A stretch of 64,000 bases of DNA, from positions 62,001 to 126,000 of the forward strand of contig NZ_JAIWNB010000009.1 of the NCBI RefSeq assembly GCF_020215705.1, given 5' to 3'. A program made the position numbers and the translations under genes. The notes under the pieces are model-generated. The model did not search any database. It was given only the letters and a program-made list of their open reading frames with translations, and was not told where the DNA came from. Every line of letters starts with the position of its first letter. Positions within the stretch are counted from its first letter, which is position 1. This DNA comes from Nonomuraea aurantiaca (GTDB lineage: Bacteria; Actinomycetota; Actinomycetes; Streptosporangiales; Streptosporangiaceae). This document shows, in pieces, positions 8,884 through 15,444 of the stretch.

Positions 8884-9846
8884 ATGAGCAGAACTTCGCG
8901 GGCACTGGTCCTCGGACCCGGAGGCGTCCCCGGCACGGCCTGGATGGCCGGCCTGGCCGCCGGGCTGCGGCACCGCGGAGTGGATCTCGCGGACGCCGAC
9001 CTGATCGTCGGCACCTCGGCCGGGGCGATCGTCGGCGCCATGCTGGCGACCGGTCAAGACCTCGACCGGCTCGCCACCCGTACAGGTCCCGCCCCCCACC
9101 TCGACCCCGACCCCGACCCCGACCCCGACCTCGCCCTCGACCTCGACCTCCGACAGGAGCGGGACGGGCGCTCGACCGCCTCGCAGCCAGGCCCGCAGAC
9201 GGACGCGCGAACGGACCCGGCGCGGATGGCCGAGGTCTTCACCGTGCTCGGCGACCCCACTCTGGAACCGCAGGAGGCCCTGCGCCGGGTCGGCCGCATC
9301 GCCATCGAAGCGCCCACCATGCTTGAGGCGGAACGCATCGCCCTGATGGAGTCCCTGATCACCGCGCGCCGCTGGCCCGACCGGCGGCTGCTCATCACCG
9401 CCGTCAACGCCGAGACCGGCGAGCCGGAGGTCTGGGACCGAGACAGCGGCGCCCCGCTGGTAGCCGCGGTGGCGGCCAGCTCCGCCATGCCGGGCGCCTA
9501 CCCGCCCATCACGATCAACGGCCACCGGTACATCGACGGCGCCCTGGCCGGCGGCACGAACGCCGCCCTGGCCACCGGCGCCCGCGTGGTGCTGCTCGTC
9601 GAGCCGCTGGCACACCTGTTCCCCCGCGAGCCGCTCGACGGGCTCGGCGCGGACACGACTGTGGCGGTCAGCCCCGATGCCCCCTCTCTGAAGGCGTTCG
9701 GCTCCGACATGTCAAACATGGCGTCCTGGCAACCGGCCTTCCACGCCGGCGTCGCGCAGGCCGAACAGGAGGCCGAACGGCTGCGCGTCGCCTGGCCCGC
9801 CACCGCACTGCCTGCGGAAACGGCGCGGAAACAGCTGCCGGCCTAG
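8884..9846 (+). CDS. patatin-like phospholipase
   Basis: 320 residues from ATG 8884 with AAGGGGAGGAAG just upstream. The patatin hallmarks are present: an oxyanion loop (LGPGGVPGTAW), the nucleophile elbow GTSAG at about residues 43-47, and the Asp-Gly of the catalytic dyad (YIDGALAGGTNAAL). It should be a cytoplasmic serine acyl hydrolase acting on lipids. Between the elbow and the rest lies an insertion of alternating Asp-Pro and Asp-Leu encoded by tandem hexamers. A MerR-type promoter precedes it, suggesting induction by a chemical stress or small molecule. Confidence 0.85.
   Translation: MSRTSRALVLGPGGVPGTAWMAGLAAGLRHRGVDLADADLIVGTSAGAIVGAMLATGQDLDRLATRTGPAPHLDPDPDPDPDLALDLDLRQERDGRSTASQPGPQTDARTDPARMAEVFTVLGDPTLEPQEALRRVGRIAIEAPTMLEAERIALMESLITARRWPDRRLLITAVNAETGEPEVWDRDSGAPLVAAVAASSAMPGAYPPITINGHRYIDGALAGGTNAALATGARVVLLVEPLAHLFPREPLDGLGADTTVAVSPDAPSLKAFGSDMSNMASWQPAFHAGVAQAEQEAERLRVAWPATALPAETARKQLPA
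9103..9150 (+). repeat. hexanucleotide tandem repeat (GACCCC/GACCTC) in patatin gene
   Basis: Eight consecutive hexamers: four exact GACCCC, then GACCTC, GCCCTC, GACCTC, GACCTC. They encode (Asp-Pro)4 followed by Asp-Leu-Ala-Leu-(Asp-Leu)2. Changes in copy number would keep the reading frame but vary a linker length in the enzyme. Confidence 0.85.
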
Positions 9847-9929
9847 AAAGTCCTCAAACGTCCGCGCGGGGTGGTGGCGCCTACATCCTTCGGTGAGCGG
9901 CGAAGCGTTCGCCGCATAAGGTCGCCCGC

Positions 9930-10001
9930 ATGGAAATCTTGTCCGGCTCTGGCTCTGGCTCTGGCTCTGGCGGCGATGCGGTGCCGGGACGCACGGCGTG
10001 A
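9930..10001 (+). CDS. candidate Gly-Ser leader peptide coupled to TauE gene
   Basis: A 23-codon frame (MEILSGSGSGSGSGGDAVPG then RTA) has AAGG eight bases before its ATG. Its TGA stop overlaps the GTG start of the TauE/SafE gene as GTGA, the coupling used repeatedly in this genome. The TauE start has only a weak site of its own, so translation of this leader could feed it. The Gly-Ser run comes from the GGCTCT microsatellite. It may instead be a chance frame. Confidence 0.42.
   Translation: MEILSGSGSGSGSGGDAVPGRTA
9945..9971 (+). repeat. GGCTCT microsatellite, 4.5 copies
   Basis: Four exact GGCTCT units plus GGC, lying 27-53 bases before the TauE/SafE start. The period of six preserves the frame of the leader peptide while changing spacing. 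Confidence 0.9.
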
Positions 10002-10768
10002 CGCCGGGAGAGATGCTCGCGGTGTTCGTGGCCGGGGTCGGCGCCGGCACCATCAACACCGTGGTCGGCTCCGGGACACTGATCACCTTTCCCGTTCTGC
10101 TGGCCACGGGCCTGCCGCCGGTCACCGCCACGGTCTCCAACGCGCTCGGCATGATCGCCGGCTCCATCAGCGGAGCCATCGGTTACCGGGCCGAACTCAG
10201 CGGTCAGCGCCGTCGCATCCTGAAACTCAGCGTGGGTGCCATGCTGGGCGGGCTCGCGGGCGCCATGCTCCTGCTGACGCTGCCCGCCACGGCGTTCGAG
10301 ACGATCGTGCCGGCCCTGGTCGGCCTCGCCCTCGTCCTGGTCGCGTTCCAGCCCTTGATCAGCAGGTACGTACGAAGCCGCCGCGAACCGCACGGCAACC
10401 CCGGCAGCCGGGACGGCGGTCCGCTGCTGTACATCGGCCTCACGCTGGCCAGCGTCTACGGCGGCTACTTCGCCGCAGCCCAGGGCATCATCTACGTGTC
10501 CCTGATGGGCATGCTCCTGGACGAGACCCTGCAACGCCTCAACGCCATCAAGACCGTTCTGGTCGCCGTCGTGAACGCCGTCGCCGTGCTCTTCTTCCTC
10601 TTCGTCGCGGACTTCGACTGGACGGCCGTCGTCCTCATCGCGCTCGGATCCGCTCTCGGCGGCCAGCTCGGCGCCCACATCGGCCGCCGCTTCAGCCCCG
10701 CCGTCCTACGGACCCTGATCGTGGCGATCGGCACCGTCACCATCGCCCGCCTGCTGCTGTGGCGGTGA
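9998..10768 (+). CDS. TauE/SafE-family sulfite/anion exporter
   Basis: 256 residues from GTG 9998. The protein is nearly all membrane segments. The repeat signature of TauE/SafE proteins is visible at residue 15 onwards (GAGTINTVVGSGTLITFPVL, PPVTATVSNALGMIAGSI) and again in the second half (YGGYFAAAQGIIYVSLMG, DETLQRLNAIKTVLVAVVNA). Members export sulfite, sulfoacetate or other organic anions. The gene ends four bases before the convergent lanthionine-cyclase relic. Confidence 0.86.
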   Translation: MTPGEMLAVFVAGVGAGTINTVVGSGTLITFPVLLATGLPPVTATVSNALGMIAGSISGAIGYRAELSGQRRRILKLSVGAMLGGLAGAMLLLTLPATAFETIVPALVGLALVLVAFQPLISRYVRSRREPHGNPGSRDGGPLLYIGLTLASVYGGYFAAAQGIIYVSLMGMLLDETLQRLNAIKTVLVAVVNAVAVLFFLFVADFDWTAVVLIALGSALGGQLGAHIGRRFSPAVLRTLIVAIGTVTIARLLLWR

Positions 10769-10772
10769 TCGA

Positions 10773-11764
10773 TCACCGGTCCCACCGCACGGGCAACAGC
10801 ACGGACGGGACCTGCGGCACGGCAAGCCGCAGGTAGAAGTAGCCGATCCCGGCAAGACCCAGCATCAGGTTCGGGGTCTCCCCGGAGTGGGTCCCGCACG
10901 GCCAGCTCACGCCGGTGCGCGCGTACCGCTCCATACCGTGGTCGGCGACGAGCCGCGGGATGTCCATACCGACGGCGTCGGCGCCGAGCCGCGGGATGCC
11001 CGTGCCGACGGGCCCGAGGACCTCGCGGGCCTCCTCGAAGGGCTCCGCGTTGCCGGGGAGCCCGTGGCAGAGCGAGAAGTCGGCTCCACCGCCGTTCGTC
11101 AGCGGGCGCGTCACCCGCTCCGTGGTGGCGAGTGCCGTCATCGCGTCGTGCCGCCACCGCGCCTCGCCAAGCAGCTCGTACGCGTACAGCCGGGACAGGG
11201 CGATGCCCGGCGCCCCATGGCACCACAGGCTCACGAAGGTACGGGCGCGGCGGTCGGCCGTGTTCTCCCGGAAGTCCGGCCAGTTGCCCTCCCCAGCGTC
11301 CAGCCAGCGGTCCTCGTACCGCATCGCGTTGCGGGCGCCCGTCGCGAACATCTCCTCGCCGGTCAGCCGGTACGCCTCCAGGAAGGCCACGGCGACACCC
11401 GCCGCCCCGTGCGAGAGTCCGGTGAGATCGCGCTGGTTACGCAGGCCGGGCGAGCGCCAGGACCAGCCGGTACGGGACTTCCTGGCGGACCTCCCCAGCC
11501 ATAGGGCCGCCGTGACCGCCGCCTCGGCCATCCGCTCGTCGCCGGTGCACCGGTATCCCAGGGCGAATGCCGGAACGGCCCCGGCCGCCCCGGACATGAG
11601 GTCGTACTCCTGCTCTCCGCCCTCCACCACACCGGACATGAGGCCGTGCTGCTGTCCCCCGCCCTCCGCCACTCCGATGAGCTGCCGGGCGAGGTCGCGG
11701 AGCAGGCCGCTCCCGGCCTCGACGAGCTCCGCGGAGTCGAGCAGCCGGCCGGTGCGCTGCGCGG
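10773..11764 (-). pseudogene. LanM-type lanthionine synthetase, C-terminal cyclase fragment
   Basis: The frame carries a LanC-like cyclase domain: LTGLSHGAAGVAVAF, SLWCHGAPGIALSRLYAYEL, FSLCHGLPGNAE and a closing SGETPNLMLGLAGIGYFYL. These include the Cys, Cys-His zinc ligands of LanC enzymes, which catalyse thioether ring closure in lanthipeptides. The frame begins right after an in-frame stop near 11764 (RLLDSAELVEAGSGLLRDLA), a position that lies well inside a LanM protein, so the dehydratase half of about 600 residues is missing. No start codon with a ribosome site is evident; GTG 11672 is only a possible one. Upstream sequence belongs to a glycosyltransferase fragment in another frame. 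Confidence 0.7.
11594..11677 (-). repeat. 42-bp imperfect tandem duplication in the cyclase fragment
   Basis: Two adjacent 42-base units begin acatgaggtcgtactcc (11594) and acatgaggccgtgctgc (11636) and agree at most positions. The coding result is a doubled LMSG motif (HGLMSGVVEGGEQEYDLMSG), whereas LanM proteins normally have one such stretch. It fits a gene no longer under selection. Confidence 0.7.
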
Positions 11765-12204
11765 CTCACCGTGCCGCCCCGGTCGGGGTGAGAGGTGCGC
11801 AGGCGGGGCACCCAGCGCCGCAGGGTGCGGCCGGTGACCGGGTCGGCGATGCGCGGCTGGACGAAGGCGCGGCGTGGGTCAGGGGTGAACTGCGCCGCGA
11901 GGCGGAGCAGCGCATCGGGAGCGGGGAGTGCGGCGTCGTTGTCGAAAAAGAAGATCAAGTCGCCTTTCACGTTGGCGGCGCCGACGTTGCGTCCCTCGGG
12001 AATGCCCACGTTCTTCGGCAGTTCAACGGTCCGCACGCCATCGGGCACCTGGTCCGGTACGCAGCCGTTGCCGACCACCACCAAGTCCAGGTCGACGCCT
12101 TCCTGAGACAGCAGGGAGTTCATGGCGATGGGGAACTCTTCGGGGCGATCGTTCATGGTCAGGACCACGGCGCCGACCGTGGGGCGCGAGGTGCCAGTGT
12201 TCAC
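11765..12204 (-). pseudogene. family 2 glycosyltransferase, N-terminal fragment
   Basis: GTG 12204 has AAGGAAG upstream and opens a GT-A fold: TVGAVVLTMNDRPEEFPIAM, LDLVVVGNGC, LPKNVGIPEGRNVGAANV and the metal-binding region GDLIFFFDNDAALPAPDALL. Family similarity stops after about 150 residues (TLRRWVPRLRTSHPDRGG). Beyond that the frame runs on to 11437 through sequence that encodes the lanthionine-cyclase relic in another frame, giving an Arg/Ala-rich nonsense tail. A normal member is near 280-300 residues. The join near 11765 marks a deletion that fused the two genes. Confidence 0.68.
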
Positions 12205-12447
12205 CGGTCTTCCTTTGCAACCTCAGGCGCGCTGGTACCGACGACGTCATGGTCACAGGTGAGATGTTCGTCTACCACTCACCACGCCGTCATGTCGCCG
12301 TCACACTACGGACAGTCCACCCTAATGGGCGATGACGGGGCAGCGGGGCCGATCGGGTAGCGCGTCGCGCCGCGTGATCGGGGACCCGGCGTCGTCAACG
12401 TCCGCGCAGCCCGCGAACAGCTGTGGTCACCGGTTCCATGGAGCAGA

Positions 12448-12484
12448 GCGCCCCGTTCGATCAGCAGGTCCAGCACGGCGGGAC
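12448..12484 (-). pseudogene. TetR N-terminal remnant
   Basis: Bases 12448-12474 are identical over 27 positions to 15119-15145, which encode the first helix (LDLLIERGA) of the intact TetR regulator at 14632-15225. On the minus strand the fragment reads VLDLLIERGALL and then loses similarity. It lies directly after the flavin monooxygenase gene. It may be a scrap of a duplicated tetR, or local gene conversion. Confidence 0.35.
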
Positions 12485-13807
12485 TCAGCGCTCCCCGAAC
12501 ACCGCACGGCCGAGGAGCGGGACGGCTCCGCAGGTCCGGAAGAACCAGCGAGCCGTTGATCGCTTCAGCGCGCTTCTGGTGATCGCTCCTTCGGTGTTGC
12601 GCACGACCTCGCGAACCGTCTCGAACCCGTAGCGCAGCATGTCCGCCTCATAGGCGCGCAACGCCTGCGGCAACGACTCCTCGCCGTGGTCGGCCGCGGT
12701 GAGCGCGGCGCAGAGCCGGTGCGCGTCGCGCAGCGCCGTGTTGCCGCCGAGCCCGCCGACCGGGGGCATGTGGTGGACGGCGTCTCCGAGCCCGGTGACG
12801 TTGCCGGTCTCCCACTGATCGAGGGGTTCGGCGGCACTGAACCCGGTCTGGTACAGAGTGTCCGGGGTCGAGGTGGTGACGATGCGGCGCAGGTCGGGAT
12901 GCCACCCGGCCGTCCGCTCGGCCAGCAACTCCCGCACCAGGGCCGGATCGTCCTGAGCCTTTGACGTGAAGCTCGCCGGGAGGGAGTCGCGGTGCGTGAT
13001 GAACGCCCACAGGACATAGTCGTCGTCACGCGAGTCCGCGAGCAGGTGCTCCGGGTCGAGCCCGAGCACGCGTATGCGGTCACCGAGTCTGGCGATGATC
13101 GCCGCAGGGTCCTCGCGCCTGCGGAAGATCGCGGTGAACAGGAAGTCCCTGTGCGGCCAGATGACGTTCTTGCCGGCCAGCACCCGCTCCGGCAGCCATC
13201 GGCGGTTCTCCTCGGTGAGGAACAGCTTGCCGGCGACCGCCGCCGCCGGTAGCGCGGTGTGGCCGGCCGCCGGGTGGAGCTGCGCCCACACACGGGAGTT
13301 GGCGCCGTCGGCCGCGACGAGCACATCGGCGGTCGCGGTGGTGCCGTCGGCGAACTTCGCGGTGACCGTCCCGTCGCCCGCCCGAGCGAAGCCGGTGAAC
13401 TCCTTGCCGAAGCGGACGACGTCGTCCAGGCCGGCCAGCAGCAGTTTGCGCAGTGTGACGCGGCTGACCGCGTGCTCGCTCACCGTGGGGTCGAGGGGAT
13501 CACGATCCGGGCCGTCCTGCCCGATGAGGATGAGCGGCCGCAGCCGCTCGTCGAGGAAGCCGATCCCGGGCCCTGGATCGCCCGCGGTGGCCACCAGCAG
13601 CTCCCATAAGACGGGTGGCAGGCAGGCGTGCAGGGCGATGCTTCCGGTCGGCTCGATGTTCAGCCGGAAACCCTGGAGCCGTGAGTCGGCCGTGCGGTCC
13701 CGTTCGTACACGGTGACGCGCACGCCGGCCCGCTTCAGGCCCTGCGCCAGGCAGAGCCCGCCAATGCCGCCGCCGATCACGGCGACGTCCAAACGCCGAG
13801 GAGACAT
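12485..13807 (-). CDS. FAD-dependent aromatic monooxygenase (PHBH fold)
   Basis: 440 residues from ATG 13807, with AGGA five bases upstream. All three flavoprotein fingerprints are present: GxGxxG near the N-terminus (VAVIGGGIGGLCLAQGLKRA), the DG motif (VLVAADGANSRVWAQLHP) and the GD motif (GLGDAVHHMPPVGGLGGNTA). This is the group A hydroxylase family used in antibiotic tailoring and xenobiotic breakdown, including rifampin and tetracycline hydroxylases; the substrate is not readable here. It follows the PadR gene by seven bases, so the two form an operon and PadR probably controls the enzyme. Confidence 0.88.
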   Translation of the reverse strand: MSPRRLDVAVIGGGIGGLCLAQGLKRAGVRVTVYERDRTADSRLQGFRLNIEPTGSIALHACLPPVLWELLVATAGDPGPGIGFLDERLRPLILIGQDGPDRDPLDPTVSEHAVSRVTLRKLLLAGLDDVVRFGKEFTGFARAGDGTVTAKFADGTTATADVLVAADGANSRVWAQLHPAAGHTALPAAAVAGKLFLTEENRRWLPERVLAGKNVIWPHRDFLFTAIFRRREDPAAIIARLGDRIRVLGLDPEHLLADSRDDDYVLWAFITHRDSLPASFTSKAQDDPALVRELLAERTAGWHPDLRRIVTTSTPDTLYQTGFSAAEPLDQWETGNVTGLGDAVHHMPPVGGLGGNTALRDAHRLCAALTAADHGEESLPQALRAYEADMLRYGFETVREVVRNTEGAITRSALKRSTARWFFRTCGAVPLLGRAVFGER

Positions 13808-13814
13808 GGAGTTC

Positions 13815-14402
13815 CTACTCTCCGCTAAGGGGCGCGCTGTCAGGCGAGCCCGTGCCGTCAAGTTCGCCGACCATGTCCGCGAGCTCCGCCAGCAGGCGGT
13901 CGTGCCAGCCGACCTCCGTCTCGAGCCGCATCAGGGTCTGGTCGAAGGCGATGGCTTCCAGCCTGCTGAGGTACGGCTCGGCTTGGCCGCGCAGATTGCG
14001 CCAGAAGTCCAGTTGCTTGGCGTACGAGTCGCGCCGCTGCTGGGCAGCGGTACGCAACTCATCGAGGCCTATCTCGCCGACGTGCAGGAGCACCAGCTGG
14101 ATCGGATCCGGCCGGAACCCGGTGTCGGTCAGGACCGACCTGATCACCGAGACCAGCTCGGTCCGGCCCTTGTCGGTGATCCCGTACACCGTCCGGGCGG
14201 GGAGGTTGCCTTCCTGCTCAGTGCGGACCACTTCGACGACGCCTTCGTCCGCCATCCGGCGTAGCGCGCCGTACAGCGATCCGGGCTTGATGTCCGCCCA
14301 CAGCTCGACCCGGTCGAGTTGCGCGGCGGCTCGGATCTTGTGCCCGTGCATGGGGCCGCCGTCGGCCAGTGCGCCGAGAATGAACAGGCGAGTTGATCGC
14401 AT
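13815..14402 (-). CDS. PadR-family transcriptional regulator
   Basis: 195 residues from ATG 14402 (MRSTRLFILGALADGG). The N-terminal winged helix is typical (GPMHGHKIRAAAQ, KPGSLYGALRRMADEGVVE), and the C-terminal helical dimer domain (YAKQLDFWRNLRGQAEPYLS) follows. No Shine-Dalgarno precedes ATG 14402; a longer TTG start at 14438 also lacks one, so the message may be leaderless. A 9-bp direct repeat immediately upstream is a likely autoregulatory operator. The flavin monooxygenase is co-transcribed downstream. PadR repressors commonly respond to phenolics or drugs. Confidence 0.87.
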   Translation of the reverse strand: MRSTRLFILGALADGGPMHGHKIRAAAQLDRVELWADIKPGSLYGALRRMADEGVVEVVRTEQEGNLPARTVYGITDKGRTELVSVIRSVLTDTGFRPDPIQLVLLHVGEIGLDELRTAAQQRRDSYAKQLDFWRNLRGQAEPYLSRLEAIAFDQTLMRLETEVGWHDRLLAELADMVGELDGTGSPDSAPLSGE

Positions 14403-14425
14403 ATGAGTACTAAAACATGAGTACT
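14403..14425 (-). promoter_or_regulatory. direct-repeat candidate PadR operator
   Basis: AGTACTCAT occurs twice on the minus strand, at 14425-14417 and 14411-14403, with a 14-base period and ending directly at the padR start codon. Each copy contains the palindrome AGTACT. Its position would let a bound regulator block both initiation and translation. Confidence 0.45.
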
Positions 14426-14462
14426 CGCTGATGCACAACTATGAGGGCTCACGTCATGCGCC

Positions 14463-14570
14463 TCAGTGGGCCAGCTCGATGGACTCGGCGTGGTAATCCG
14501 AGCCGACGACCGCGGTACGCGGGTACGACTGCGCGAGCTCCGCCTTCACGGCCTGCGCTGTTCGCTTTCG
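14463..14570 (-). pseudogene. SAM-methyltransferase-like remnant
   Basis: A short minus-strand reading (AQAVKAELAQSYPRTAVVGS, DYHAESIELAH, stop) resembles the post-motif-I strand and acidic loop of class I methyltransferases. The similarity is about 35 residues long and is cut by a stop at 14463-14465, with no upstream glycine-rich motif I. It is at best a gene scrap and could be chance. Confidence 0.3.
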
Positions 14571-14631
14571 ACCGCCGAAGTAACTGGACGGGGTCCATAG
14601 CGCGAAGCGCCCAAAGGGAAGTCCTTGCTTG

Positions 14632-15225
14632 TCAGGGGTGGTAGCCGATCTGCTGGAGTACGGCCGTGAGGTACGTCTTGACCTCGTCCGCGCTCGTCGA
14701 GTCCGGGTAGGCGCCAAGGTGGTGCAGTATCGCGCCGGTGAGCACCTGCTGAATGATGTTCAGGTCCCTGTCCGGCGGTAGCTGGCCGTTGTCGCGGGCC
14801 CGGCTCAGTGTCGTGACCTCGGCCGAGGCACGGCCGCCGCCATAGGACTTGCGGTACGTCTGGAGCAGCTCAGGATAGTCGTCCACGGCGCCATAAAGCC
14901 TGCGGAGCATGCAGCGGTTTCGCGGCATGCTCAGATAGGTGGCCCAGTCGGTCAGCATCCGGTCGATGTCCGGCCAGTCGAGGACCTCGGACTCGGGCGC
15001 CTGGTGAACCGACTCGATGGCCTGGATCAGCAGTGAGGTCTTGTCGGGGAACCGCCGGTAGACGGTGGCCCGGGTCACGCCGGCCCGCTGGGCGACCTGC
15101 TCGATGCTGGTGAGCACGGCGCCCCGTTCGATCAGCAGGTCCAGCGCGGCGGCGAGGATGGCCTCGTCCACCTCCTGGCTGCGCGGCCGACCGGCCGGGC
15201 GCTGGGCGGGTGCGGTGCCGGTCAT
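14632..15225 (-). CDS. TetR-family repressor divergent from rifampin phosphotransferase
   Basis: 197 residues from ATG 15225 (MTGTAPAQRPAGRPRSQEVD), with GAGCGG upstream. The helix-turn-helix is clear (SIEQVAQRAGVTRATVYRRF then PDKTSLL). The C-terminal ligand domain includes YLSMPRNRCMLRRLYGAVDD and a final LTGAILHHLGAYPDS, as in TetR_C33-like regulators. It is divergent from the rph gene, and a strong palindrome lies between them, so this protein very likely represses rph and itself. Confidence 0.88.
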   Translation of the reverse strand: MTGTAPAQRPAGRPRSQEVDEAILAAALDLLIERGAVLTSIEQVAQRAGVTRATVYRRFPDKTSLLIQAIESVHQAPESEVLDWPDIDRMLTDWATYLSMPRNRCMLRRLYGAVDDYPELLQTYRKSYGGGRASAEVTTLSRARDNGQLPPDRDLNIIQQVLTGAILHHLGAYPDSTSADEVKTYLTAVLQQIGYHP

Positions 15226-15375
15226 GTCGACCGCTCGGGGAGAGCCGCCACGGTCAGACCCTCCGCGCCGACGAAGGTGCGAGACACGACCGCATTCTAG
15301 CCGCGTGGCGCCGGGCCGGCCCGAGCGGTGAGCCGGGGCGATCGAAGGGCATGGGGCCTCCTGCGATTTCCATTT

Positions 15376-15398
15376 CAATACAGTACTGTACTGTATTG
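15376..15398. promoter_or_regulatory. 23-bp palindromic TetR operator
   Basis: CAATACAGTAC (15376-15386), a single central T, then GTACTGTATTG (15388-15398): a perfect 11-bp inverted repeat. It is markedly A/T-rich for this genome and lies 46 bases before the rph start and 150 bases before the tetR start, overlapping where the rph promoter should be. Confidence 0.78.
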
Positions 15399-15444
15399 CT
15401 AGTGGCTCGAAGCCCTCCGCATGAGAGGGCAGATGGGATCAGCG

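Noticed and set aside
9103..9971. Phase-variable switches
   Set aside because: Both tandem repeats have a 6-base period, so slippage keeps the reading frame; no on/off switching follows from copy number.
10773..12480. Active lanthipeptide cluster
   Set aside because: The LanM dehydratase half and the glycosyltransferase C-terminus are missing, and no precursor peptide was seen.
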